From JAKOWB01 sp038363005 (GTDB lineage Bacteria; Pseudomonadota; Alphaproteobacteria; Kiloniellales; JACOMY01), in the NCBI GenBank assembly GCA_038363005.1, contig JBBQBI010000004.1, positions 62,001-126,000 on the forward strand: DNA of 64,000 nucleotides, in the 5' to 3' direction. The notes under the pieces were generated by a model. It was not told the origin of the DNA, ran no database searches, and saw nothing but the letters and a program-made list of their open reading frames with translations. Below, in pieces: positions 53,311 to 60,857 of this stretch. Every line of letters begins with the position of its first letter. Positions within the stretch are counted from its first letter, which is position 1. Both the position numbers and the translations under genes were made by a program.

Positions 53311-54249
53311 ATGACCGCTCCCACCATCACGACAGCCAAGGTACACGACGCCCAGACCGCGCAGCTGATGCGGCGGGCGACCTATGCCTCGGTCAGCGTG
53401 GCCTTGATGCTGGTGGTGGTGAAGCTGGTGGCCTGGATGCTGACCGATTCGGTCAGCCTGCTGTCGACCCTGATCGATTCGCTGCTCGATACCGCCGCCT
53501 CGCTGATCATGCTGTTCGCGGTGCGCGAATCCCTGACCCCGCCGGATGCCGAGCACCGCTTCGGCCACGGCAAGGCGGAGCCGCTGGCGGCGTTGGGCCA
53601 GGCCGCCTTCATTGCCGGCTCGGCGATGTTCCTGCTGTTCGAGGCGACGCAGCGCCTGATCGATCCGAAGCCGATTCCGCAGCCGGAAATCGGCTTGGCG
53701 GTCATGGGTTTCGCCATCGTCGCCACCTTCGTGCTGACGCGCTACCAGCGCTACGTGGTGAAGCGCAGCGGCTCCCTGGCGATTGCCGCCGACTCGCTGC
53801 ACTACCTCAGCGACCTGCTGGTGAATGCTGCCGTTATCGTCGCACTGCTGCTGTCGCAGTACTTGGGCTGGATCTATGCCGACCCGCTGTTCGCGCTGGG
53901 CATCGCCGCCTACATCCTGCGGACGGCCTGGCAGATCGGGCGCGGCGCCTTTGACATGCTGATGGACCGCGAGCTGCCGGATGCCGATCGCCAGCGCATC
54001 AAGAGCATGATCATGGAAGAGCCCGAAGCGCGCGGCCTGCACGACCTGCGCACCCGGGCATCCGGTCCGCAGGTCTTTATCCAGCTGCACCTGGAACTTG
54101 ATGGCCAGCTGTCGCTGGTGCAGGCCCATGATATCGCCGACCGCCTGGAGCGGCGGCTGTCGGACGCCTTCCAGGGCGCCGAGGTGCTGATCCACGAGGA
54201 TCTCTACGATCCGCGCCGCGTCGCCAAGCGGCTGGCCAAGACCGCTTGA
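53311..54249 (+). CDS. Cation diffusion facilitator, FieF-like
   Basis: A 312-residue CDF transporter of six helices exporting Fe2+ or Zn2+ in exchange for protons. The metal site is complete: Asp56 and Asp60 in LIDSLLD, His164 and Asp168 in LHYLSD. The DD/HD set is as in FieF. A cytoplasmic C-terminal domain (GLHDLRTRASGPQVFIQLHL) follows. It begins 16 bp after pdxH. Confidence 0.95.
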   Translation: MTAPTITTAKVHDAQTAQLMRRATYASVSVALMLVVVKLVAWMLTDSVSLLSTLIDSLLDTAASLIMLFAVRESLTPPDAEHRFGHGKAEPLAALGQAAFIAGSAMFLLFEATQRLIDPKPIPQPEIGLAVMGFAIVATFVLTRYQRYVVKRSGSLAIAADSLHYLSDLLVNAAVIVALLLSQYLGWIYADPLFALGIAAYILRTAWQIGRGAFDMLMDRELPDADRQRIKSMIMEEPEARGLHDLRTRASGPQVFIQLHLELDGQLSLVQAHDIADRLERRLSDAFQGAEVLIHEDLYDPRRVAKRLAKTA

Positions 54250-54326
54250 TCCAGGTCATCGCCGGCCGCTGTCGGCCGGCGCAGTGTCACCAGCGCGGGA
54301 CCGCCGCGCCGACGCAGGAGGAAACC

Positions 54327-55199
54327 ATGTCGATCGCCAGCATTCTGACCGTACTGTCCGGGGAAGAGGGCAGCGAAGGCGCACTGAAGACCGCATTGGC
54401 CCTGGGCGAGGCCTGGGGCGCGCGGGTGGTGGCCCTGCATGTCGCGGTCGATCCCGAGCGCTCGATCCCGCTGCTGGGCGAGGGCATGACCGCCGGGATG
54501 ATCACCGATCTGACCGCCAGCCTGGCGGCGGAGGCCAAGCGCACCACCGATGCGGCGCACGCGCTCTTCACCCGGCTCTGTACCGAAGGCGGCAAGCCGG
54601 TGGTCTCGTCTGAGGCCGCACCGGAGGCCGGCCGCTTCGCCGCCGCGCTGGACTGCCGCAACGGCGACGAGGCGCAGATCGTGGCCGAGGAAGGCCGCCT
54701 GCACGACCTGATCATCGTGCCGCGCGGCAATGACGAGGACGGCGCCTCCGGGCCGACCCTGGAGGCCGCGCTGTTCCAGACCGGCCGGCCGGTGCTGATT
54801 CCGCCGAAGGGCGGCTATGAGACTTTGCCACAGCGCGTCGCCGTGGCCTGGAATGGCAGCCGCGAGGCGGCGCGCGCGGTCAGTGACGCCTTGCCGTTGC
54901 TGAAGCACACGCTGCAGCTCTCGGTCCTGAGCGGCGAGGGGCGCGACGATCGCCCGGTCGCCTTTCCCAGCGCCCTGGCGCGCTACCTGCTGGCCCACGG
55001 CATCAACGCGCAGACTTGGCGCTTCCAGCCGGACGACTGGCCGGTCTCGCAGTCGCTGGTGAATGAGGCCAAGAAGGCCGGTGCCACACTGCTGGTCATG
55101 GGTGCCTATGGCCACAGCCGCCTGCGCGAGCTGGTGCTGGGCGGCGCCACCCGCGCGGCGCTGAAGTCCGGCGAACTCGGGCTGCTGATGTCGCATTGA
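54327..55199 (+). CDS. Universal stress protein, two-domain
   Basis: A 290-residue protein made of two UspA domains. The first opens ASILTVLSGEEGSEGAL, and the second opens PQRVAVAWNGSREAARAV and ends VMGAYGHSRLRELVLGGATR, the ATP-binding G-x2-G-x9-G(S/T) type motif. AGGAGG stands 5 bases before the ATG. The role in stress tolerance is general; no particular trigger is visible. Confidence 0.93.
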   Translation: MSIASILTVLSGEEGSEGALKTALALGEAWGARVVALHVAVDPERSIPLLGEGMTAGMITDLTASLAAEAKRTTDAAHALFTRLCTEGGKPVVSSEAAPEAGRFAAALDCRNGDEAQIVAEEGRLHDLIIVPRGNDEDGASGPTLEAALFQTGRPVLIPPKGGYETLPQRVAVAWNGSREAARAVSDALPLLKHTLQLSVLSGEGRDDRPVAFPSALARYLLAHGINAQTWRFQPDDWPVSQSLVNEAKKAGATLLVMGAYGHSRLRELVLGGATRAALKSGELGLLMSH

Positions 55200-55267
55200 T
55201 GGTGGCCGGCGGCCTGCTGGCAGCCTGACGCGGGGCAGGGTTGCACGGCCGCCGCGACTGCTCTTTC

Positions 55268-55297
55268 TTGACTCGCTTCCGGCCCGGCCGAGACTAT
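55268..55297 (+). promoter_or_regulatory. Candidate sigma-70 promoter for the Tat-exported binding protein
   Basis: TTGACT (55268-55273) and GACTAT (55292-55297) are 18 bp apart, about 60 bp before the ATG at 55359. The -35 box is good, the -10 box is weak. It sits in the 159-bp gap after the universal stress protein. Confidence 0.35.
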
Positions 55298-55358
55298 CGA
55301 CGGGCCTGCGGCGCCCTGTCGCAGGACATGAAGAAGACTGGGACAGGGAGACAAGCAA

Positions 55359-56396
55359 ATGAACCTGACGAGACGACACCTCATGGGCGGCGCCGCGGCG
55401 CTCGCCGGCACCGCGGCGCTGGGCCGCTTCAGCCGTCCGGCACTGGCGGCGGTGACCGAGTTCCGCATGATCGAAGCTGGCGGACCCTCGGGCGATTCGA
55501 TCGAGCAGGGCTACATCGCGCCCTTCACCAAGAAGACCGGCATCAAGGTCATCCGCGAAAGCCCGTCGGGCTTCGGCAAGCTGCGCGCCATGGTCGAGGC
55601 CAAGGCGGTGACCGCGCCGCTGATCGAACTCGGCAGCGCTGAGCTGGAGCAGGGCCTGGCGCTGGACCTGGTGGAGAAGCTGGACTGGGCGGCGATCAAC
55701 CCCGATCCGATCTTCCCCGAGGCCCGGCACGAATACGGGTTTGGCTACCAGTACTACTCGACCATCATGGCGTGGAAGGAAGGCCTGGCGGCGCCGACCA
55801 GCTGGGTCGACTTCTTCGACATGGAGAAGTTCCCCGGCAAGCGCGCGCTGCCGGACTATCCCTCCTTCGTGCTTCCAATGGCGGCGATGGCCGCCGGCGT
55901 GGCGCCCGAGGCGCTCTATCCGCTCGACCTCGACCGCGCCATCGCCCTGCTGGAAAAAGTGAAGGATCACGTTTCGGTCTGGTGGCAGGCCGGCGCGCAG
56001 GCGCCGCAGCTGCTGAAGGACGGCGAGGTGGACTACTCCATCGCCTGGTCGGGCCGCGTCGCTGGCCAGCCGGGGATCGTGACCTCTTTCGCCCAAGGGC
56101 AGCTCGATCTGGCCTACTTCAGCGTGCCGAAGGGCGCCAACCCGGAAGAGAAGGCCGCCGCCATGGGCCTGCTGCACGAGATGAGCGTGGCGGCGAACGA
56201 GGCCGTCGCCGCCGGGGTGATTTCCTACACCGGCCCCAGCGAGGGGCTGGATGCCTTGCTGCCGGCGGATCGGCTCGACGAGTATCCGACCACCGAGGCC
56301 AACCGCAAGCAGCAGGTGCTGCTCGACGGCCGCTGGTGGTTCGAGAACGCCGAGCTGGTGGAGCAGCGCTGGCAGGAGTTCAAGCTGGCACTGTGA
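55359..56396 (+). CDS. Tat-exported ABC substrate-binding protein (polyamine-type), orphan
   Basis: A 345-residue periplasmic binding protein of the family-1/PotD type. The N-terminus is a Tat signal (TRRHLMGGAAALAGTAA) ending near residue 30. The body has FGKLRAMVEAKAV, EYGFGYQYYSTIMAWK and VWWQAGAQAPQLLKDGEVD. This last segment parallels VWWEAGAQPPQLLADGVVA of the binding protein in the transporter operon at 58688-63081. There are no transporter genes beside it, so it may share that transporter. An SDR gene follows after 85 bp. Confidence 0.9.
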   Translation: MNLTRRHLMGGAAALAGTAALGRFSRPALAAVTEFRMIEAGGPSGDSIEQGYIAPFTKKTGIKVIRESPSGFGKLRAMVEAKAVTAPLIELGSAELEQGLALDLVEKLDWAAINPDPIFPEARHEYGFGYQYYSTIMAWKEGLAAPTSWVDFFDMEKFPGKRALPDYPSFVLPMAAMAAGVAPEALYPLDLDRAIALLEKVKDHVSVWWQAGAQAPQLLKDGEVDYSIAWSGRVAGQPGIVTSFAQGQLDLAYFSVPKGANPEEKAAAMGLLHEMSVAANEAVAAGVISYTGPSEGLDALLPADRLDEYPTTEANRKQQVLLDGRWWFENAELVEQRWQEFKLAL

Positions 56397-56481
56397 CCTA
56401 GACCGGCGACCTGGCACGCGGGCGGGGGCCATGGCCTCCGCCCGTTTGCGTCGGGGCTTGGCCGCCACTATCGTCCGCGCC

Positions 56482-57246
56482 ATGGATCAGCTTCCGCCCG
56501 TGCCTCTGCGTAACGATCGCCCCACCGTCGTGCTGACCGGCGCCAGCCGCGGCATCGGCCATGCCACGGTGAAGCGCTTCGCCGACGAGGGTTGGCGCGT
56601 GATCACCTGCTCGCGCGAGGCGATTCCCGACGACTGCCGGCGCGATGCCAACTGGACGCATCACATCGTCGCCGACCTGGGCGACCGCGCCAGCCTGGCC
56701 GACTTCGTGACGCAGGCGAACGACCTGCTGGGCGACGGGCCGCTGGCTGCACTGGTGAACAACGCCGCGGTCTCGCCCAAGACGCCCTTCAAGGAGCGCC
56801 TTGGCATCCTCAACGGCGACCTCGACCTCTGGCGCTGGGTGTTCGAGCTGAACCTCTTCGCGCCGCTCGCGCTGGCGCGCGGCTTCGCCGTGGCGCTGGG
56901 CCGCGCCAAGGGCTCCATCGTCAACATCACCTCGATCGCCGGCCACGCCATTCACCCCTTTGCCGGCTCGGCCTACTCGACCTCCAAGGCCGCGCTCTCG
57001 GCGCTGACGCGCGAGATGGCGGTGGAGTTCGCCGAGCTTGGCGTGCGGGTCAACGCCGTGGCGCCGGGCGAGATCGAAACGGCGATGATCGGCCCGGAGT
57101 ACGAGAGCCTGATCCCGCGCATTCCGCTGCACCGCATGGGCAAGCCAGAGGAGGTGGCGGCCGCCGTCTATCGCCTCTGCACCGCGGACTTCGGCTATGT
57201 CACCGGCACCGAGATCTTCGTCACCGGCGGGCAGCATCTGTTTTGA
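56482..57246 (+). CDS. Short-chain dehydrogenase/reductase
   Basis: A 254-residue classical SDR with VVLTGASRGIGHATVKRF, NNAAVSPKTPF, SIVNITSIAGH and YSTSKAAL, so the cofactor site and the Ser-Tyr-Lys triad are complete. VNAVAPGEIETAM and GTEIFVTGGQHL end the fold. The substrate is unknown. The ATG at 56482 is preferred to a longer frame running into the binding protein gene. Confidence 0.92.
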   Translation: MDQLPPVPLRNDRPTVVLTGASRGIGHATVKRFADEGWRVITCSREAIPDDCRRDANWTHHIVADLGDRASLADFVTQANDLLGDGPLAALVNNAAVSPKTPFKERLGILNGDLDLWRWVFELNLFAPLALARGFAVALGRAKGSIVNITSIAGHAIHPFAGSAYSTSKAALSALTREMAVEFAELGVRVNAVAPGEIETAMIGPEYESLIPRIPLHRMGKPEEVAAAVYRLCTADFGYVTGTEIFVTGGQHLF

Positions 57247-57282
57247 GAGTTGCGTCGACGGTGACGTGGAATCACCTGAAGG

Positions 57283-57409
57283 GTCATCCCGGCCGCAGCG
57301 GAGCGAAGCGCAGCGGAGAGCCAGGACCCAGGGGACCGGCCTCGCTATGCCGCGCCTGGTCCCCTGGGTCCCGGATCCGCGGCGGCTTTGCCGCCTTGTC
57401 CGGGATGAC
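57283..57409. repeat. Palindromic intergenic repeat element
   Basis: A 127-bp structured element fills most of the 187-bp gap between two convergent genes. Its ends are inverted copies (GTCATCCCGG and CCGGGATGAC). Inside are a perfect 13-bp inverted repeat GACCCAGGGGACC (57325-57337) with its complement at 57358-57370, and a GGCGGC-TTT-GCCGCC hairpin (57381-57395). It looks like the mosaic palindromic repeats that occur in many copies between genes of alphaproteobacteria. It could also end transcription from both sides. Confidence 0.75.
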
Positions 57410-57433
57410 AGCTGGTGGCTGTGTCGGCGGTAT

Positions 57434-58081
57434 CTAGCGTGCTTTCGCGATTTCGCCCCAGCGGTAGTTGAAGCTCACCGAGATCCGCTCCTCGGTTCCG
57501 CCGTTGAGCGGCACCTCGTGGCGCAGCCAGCTTTCCCACAGCAGCAGCTCGCCAGGCCTGGCCTTCAGATAGACGAAGGGGCGCAGCTCTTCGGCCGCGC
57601 TTGCCTTGCGCGGCGGCGCGCCCATGAAGGCAGCAGCGCGCGGGTCTTCGAAGCGCAGTGCCGCTGCGCCGGGCGGCAGGGTGACGTAGTAGGTCCCCGA
57701 GATCACCGACAGCGGATGGATATGGCCGCTGTGAAAGCCGCCGGGCGGCAGCACGTTGAGCCACAGCGAGTCTAGCTCCAGCGGCCGCTGGCCCAGTTCC
57801 CACGCCAGCTGCCGGGCGAAGCGGGCGACGTGGCGGTCGAGCTGTGCCGCCAGCTGGGCGAAGGCCGGATAGCGCCAGGGCAGGTCGTCGAGCGAAGCGT
57901 GCGAGGTATAGCCGGGAAAGCCGTGGCGTCGGCACCAGCGCTGGCCGGCAAGGTCGTCGGCCGCGGTGGCCAGGCAGGCGGCCTCCAGCTCCGGATTCAG
58001 GCGGGCGGCCAGGCGGGCGGGCAGGGCGGCCTGATAGACCGGCGTGACGAAGAGGCGATGCAGCGCCGGCGTCGCCGGCAT
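57434..58081 (-). CDS. 2OG-Fe(II) oxygenase-like protein (TIGR02466 family)
   Basis: A 215-residue protein similar to the TIGR02466 family of putative 2OG-Fe(II) oxygenases. It has LHRLFVTPVYQA at the start, LNVLPPGGFHSGHIHPLS with the metal-type His, GTYYVTLPPGAAALRFEDP and LLLWESWLRHEVP, ending RISVSFNYRW. In prolyl-hydroxylase-like relatives the HxH/D and distal His/Arg bind iron and 2-oxoglutarate. The ATG overlaps the stop of the regulator gene by ATGA, so the two are coupled. Confidence 0.85.
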   Translation of the reverse strand: MPATPALHRLFVTPVYQAALPARLAARLNPELEAACLATAADDLAGQRWCRRHGFPGYTSHASLDDLPWRYPAFAQLAAQLDRHVARFARQLAWELGQRPLELDSLWLNVLPPGGFHSGHIHPLSVISGTYYVTLPPGAAALRFEDPRAAAFMGAPPRKASAAEELRPFVYLKARPGELLLWESWLRHEVPLNGGTEERISVSFNYRWGEIAKAR

Positions 58082-58608
58082 CAGGCCAGATGGCGCTGCA
58101 GATCCTGCGCCCAGACCAGCTGCCGCTCGGCCTTGTCCAGCTCCATGTGCAGCCAAGTGCCGAAGGCGGCGGCGCCGTCGGGCGAGCGCTCCTTCAGTTC
58201 CTGCAGGCGGGCGCGGGCGCGGGTGAAGACCTCGATGATCATCTCGGCCTGCAGCCGCTGCTCGGCCACCGGCAGCAGCGGCAGGAAGCGGACCTTCAGC
58301 GCCAGGATCAGCTTGGAGATGTCGGTGGTCGGCGCCCGCAGGTTGGCGGCCAGCAGCCGCAGCATCTCCTGCTGCCCGCGCGGCGTGAGGCTGAGGTCGC
58401 TGGCGCCGCTGGCGACCTCCACCAGGCCCTCGATCTTCAGCAGCTCCAGCGGCGGCGCCATCAGATCCAGCGAGGGGCCGACGACGAGCTGCAGGAACTC
58501 GCGCACGCCCTGCGCCAGCGCGCCATAGGCCAGCGGCCGCTCGGCCAGCAGGCCCAGCGCCAACAGGCGAATCGCCTCGCTCGGGATCAGGGTGTTGTCG
58601 CGGTACAT
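58081..58608 (-). CDS. PadR-like winged-helix protein, probable transcription regulator
   Basis: A 175-residue protein with an N-terminal helix-turn-helix region (SEAIRLLALGLLAERPLAYG, then LEVASGASDLSLTPRGQ-like wing LVEVASGASDLSLTPRG) and a long helical C-terminal part (EMIIEVFTRARARLQELKE; LHMELDKAERQLVWAQDL), as in PadR/Vir_act_alpha proteins that dimerise through C-terminal helices. The assignment is tentative because the fit is by pattern only. A perfect 19-bp palindrome lies 41 bp before the start, a typical autoregulatory position. The 2OG oxygenase gene is translationally coupled. Confidence 0.6.
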   Translation of the reverse strand: MYRDNTLIPSEAIRLLALGLLAERPLAYGALAQGVREFLQLVVGPSLDLMAPPLELLKIEGLVEVASGASDLSLTPRGQQEMLRLLAANLRAPTTDISKLILALKVRFLPLLPVAEQRLQAEMIIEVFTRARARLQELKERSPDGAAAFGTWLHMELDKAERQLVWAQDLQRHLA

Positions 58609-58648
58609 GGACTAGCTATAGCGCTGGGCAAGGCGCCGGTCCAGCGGA

Positions 58649-58667
58649 TTTGCGAACGGTTCGCAAA
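58649..58667. promoter_or_regulatory. Perfect 19-bp palindrome, probable operator of the PadR-like gene
   Basis: TTTGCGAAC and GTTCGCAAA flank one central G, a perfect inverted repeat. It is in the 79-bp gap between the permease stop and the regulator start, AT-rich for the area. The single-base spacer argues against a terminator hairpin and for a dimer-binding site, most simply for the regulator that follows. Confidence 0.65.
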
Positions 58668-58687
58668 ACTGCTTCACGCTTCATCCC

Positions 58688-59515
58688 TCACGCCTTCAGG
58701 CCGCGCAGCCGCGCCGAGCGGCGGCGCAGCAGCTCCACCGTGGTCAGCATGGTGATGGCGAAGATGATCAGCAGGGTCGCGGCGGCGGTGATGGTCGGGC
58801 TGATCATCTCGCGGATGCCGCTGAACATCTGCTTCGGCAGGGTGCGCTGCTCCGGGCTGGCGATGAACAGCACGACAACGACTTCGTCGAACGAGGTGAC
58901 GAAGGCGAAGAGCCCGCCGGAGACGATGCCCGGCAGGATCAGCGGCAGCGTGACCTTGCGGAAGGCATGGATCGGCGTGGCGCCCAGGCTGGCGGCGGCA
59001 CGGGTCAGGCCATGATCGTAGCCGCTGAGCGTCGCGGTCACGGTGATCACCACGAAGGGCGTGGCCAGCACGGTATGGGCCATCACCAGGCCCGGCAGGG
59101 TATTGAGCACACCGATGGTCGAGAAGAAGAAGAACATGGCCACGGCGGTGATGATGACCGGCACGATCATCGGCGAGATCAGGATCGACAGCACCAGTGC
59201 CTTGCCGGGGAAGTTGGCGCGGCTGAGGCCGAGCGCCGCCAGGGTGCCCAGTATGGTGGAGGCGCAGGTCGCCAAGGTGGCGAGGATGAGCGACATCTTG
59301 AGCGCGCTCATCCAGCGATCGCTGGTGAAGAAGTCCTCGTACCAGCGCCACGACAGCCCGGGCATGGGATAGCTGAAGTAGGGCTCGGAATTGAACGACA
59401 GCGGCACGATGGCCAGAATCGGCGCGATCAGGAAGAACAGCACCAGGATGCAGAAGATCCACAGCACCCAGCGGCTGACTTTCTCGGTGCGGGTATCGGA
59501 GGCGGCTCTGGCCAT
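58688..59515 (-). CDS. ABC transporter permease, PotC-type
   Basis: A 275-residue inner-membrane permease with six helices. It carries the EAA loop (LTRAAASLGATPIHAFRKVTL in the region TRAAASLGATP) that docks the ATPase, and LPLILPGIVSGGLFAF after it. It starts 4 bp after the PotB-type gene. It pairs with that permease to form the channel of the polyamine-type importer encoded here. Confidence 0.93.
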   Translation of the reverse strand: MARAASDTRTEKVSRWVLWIFCILVLFFLIAPILAIVPLSFNSEPYFSYPMPGLSWRWYEDFFTSDRWMSALKMSLILATLATCASTILGTLAALGLSRANFPGKALVLSILISPMIVPVIITAVAMFFFFSTIGVLNTLPGLVMAHTVLATPFVVITVTATLSGYDHGLTRAAASLGATPIHAFRKVTLPLILPGIVSGGLFAFVTSFDEVVVVLFIASPEQRTLPKQMFSGIREMISPTITAAATLLIIFAITMLTTVELLRRRSARLRGLKA

Positions 59516-59519
59516 GGGT

Positions 59520-60779
59520 TCAGCCCAACTTCACTTTGTCGATGCCGACGAGGCGGTTGTAGATGAAGAACAGCACCATGGTGGCGCTGAGCAGGATGGC
59601 ACCCATCGCCGAGGCCTTGCCCCAGTTGCTCTCGCGGTTCATCGCCTCGGCGATCAGGCCCGACACCATCTGGTCGGACGGTCCGCCAACCAGCGCCGGG
59701 GTGATGTAGTAGCCCAGGCAGAGGATGAAGGTGAGCAGGCAGCCGGCGGCGATGCCGGGCAGAGTCTGCGGCAGGTAGATGCGGCGGAAGGCGTAGACCG
59801 GACCGGCACCCAGTGAGCGAGCGGCGCGCATGTAAGTCGGCGGGATACCCTTCATCACGCTGTAGATCGGCAGCAGCGTGAAGGGCAGCTGGATGTGGGT
59901 CATGGCGATGATGGTGCCGGCGCGACTGAAGATCAGCTTCAAGGGCCCTTCGCTGAGGCCGAGGCTCATGATCATGTCGTTGACCGCGCCGTTGTCCTGC
60001 AGCAGCACGAACCAGGCCGTGGTGCGCACCAGCAGCGAGGTCCAGAAGGGCAGCAGAACCAGGATCATCAGCAGGTTGGCGATACGCGTGGGCAGCGCCG
60101 CCAGCAGATAGGCCAGCGGATAGCCCAGCAGCAGCGTCATCAGGGTCACCGACAGGCTGATCGTCATGGTGCGGATCAGCACGTCGATATAGATCTGCCG
60201 CTCCGGCGGCACGAAGGTGATCTCGCCGTCGGCGTCCTTCTGCAGGTCGAGCACTTGCAGCAGATAGAAGGCAGTGAAGGGACTGCCATTGCGCTTGATG
60301 ACCGCCCAGGTGTCGCGCTCGCCCCAGATCTTGTCGGTGGCGATCACGGCCTCCTTGTAGGGGCCGGATTCCATCTTCTCCATCTTGCGCGCGGACGCCA
60401 GGATCTTCGAGCGGATGCCGGAGATCTCGTAGTTCAGCCGCTTGCCGATCTGCGCCGTCTGGCGGTTCTGCTGCGCGGCGGTCAGGTCGGCGACCAGGGC
60501 CGCGTAGGCCTCCTCGCCCGGCAGGTCCTGGCCGTCCCATTGCTCCAGGGCCTGGGTGGTCAGCGGCATGGTGTCGTGAATGTCGGGATCGTAGACCGCG
60601 TTGCGCAGCATGTAGATGATCGGCAGCGCGAAGCTGACGATGATGAAGATCAGCAGCGGCGATACCAGGGCCAGCGCCTTCATCTTGCGCTTGCGCTCGA
60701 CCTGCTGCAGTCGACGCTTCAGCGCGCCACCCTCAAAGACCGTGACGTCGTCCGCCGCCGCCGTCGTGATCGTCGCCAT
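59520..60779 (-). CDS. ABC transporter permease, PotB-type, with long periplasmic insertion
   Basis: A 419-residue permease. Helix 1 (ALVSPLLIFIIVSFALPIIYM) is separated from the remaining helices by about 150 residues that hold a Gln/Lys-rich, coiled-coil-prone stretch (LTAAQQNRQTAQIGKRLNYE). This is much longer than in E. coli PotB. The EAA loop is MRAARSLGAGPVYAFRRI. The insert may form a periplasmic contact with the binding protein. A strong stem-loop precedes it in the transcript. Confidence 0.92.
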   Translation of the reverse strand: MATITTAAADDVTVFEGGALKRRLQQVERKRKMKALALVSPLLIFIIVSFALPIIYMLRNAVYDPDIHDTMPLTTQALEQWDGQDLPGEEAYAALVADLTAAQQNRQTAQIGKRLNYEISGIRSKILASARKMEKMESGPYKEAVIATDKIWGERDTWAVIKRNGSPFTAFYLLQVLDLQKDADGEITFVPPERQIYIDVLIRTMTISLSVTLMTLLLGYPLAYLLAALPTRIANLLMILVLLPFWTSLLVRTTAWFVLLQDNGAVNDMIMSLGLSEGPLKLIFSRAGTIIAMTHIQLPFTLLPIYSVMKGIPPTYMRAARSLGAGPVYAFRRIYLPQTLPGIAAGCLLTFILCLGYYITPALVGGPSDQMVSGLIAEAMNRESNWGKASAMGAILLSATMVLFFIYNRLVGIDKVKLG

Positions 60780-60809
60780 TCGCTGGAACCCTCGCCGCTG
60801 ACCAGTCGG

Positions 60810-60848
60810 AAAAACGAGCGGCGGGCCGACCCAGGGGCCGGCCCGCCG
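60810..60848 (-). terminator. Strong stem-loop with T-run between binding-protein and permease genes
   Basis: Read on the minus strand, CGGCGGGCCG and CGGCCCGCCG (60848-60839 and 60828-60819) form a perfect 10-bp stem with a 10-base loop. Four bases later comes a run of five T (60814-60810). It lies between the binding-protein stop and the permease start. In such operons this usually ends or slows transcription so that the binding protein is made in excess. Confidence 0.7.
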
Positions 60849-60857
60849 TGCGCTAGG

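Noticed and set aside
57283..57409. CRISPR repeat or insertion-sequence end
   Set aside because: There is one copy, no spacer array and no transposase frame; internal palindromes fit an intergenic repeat.
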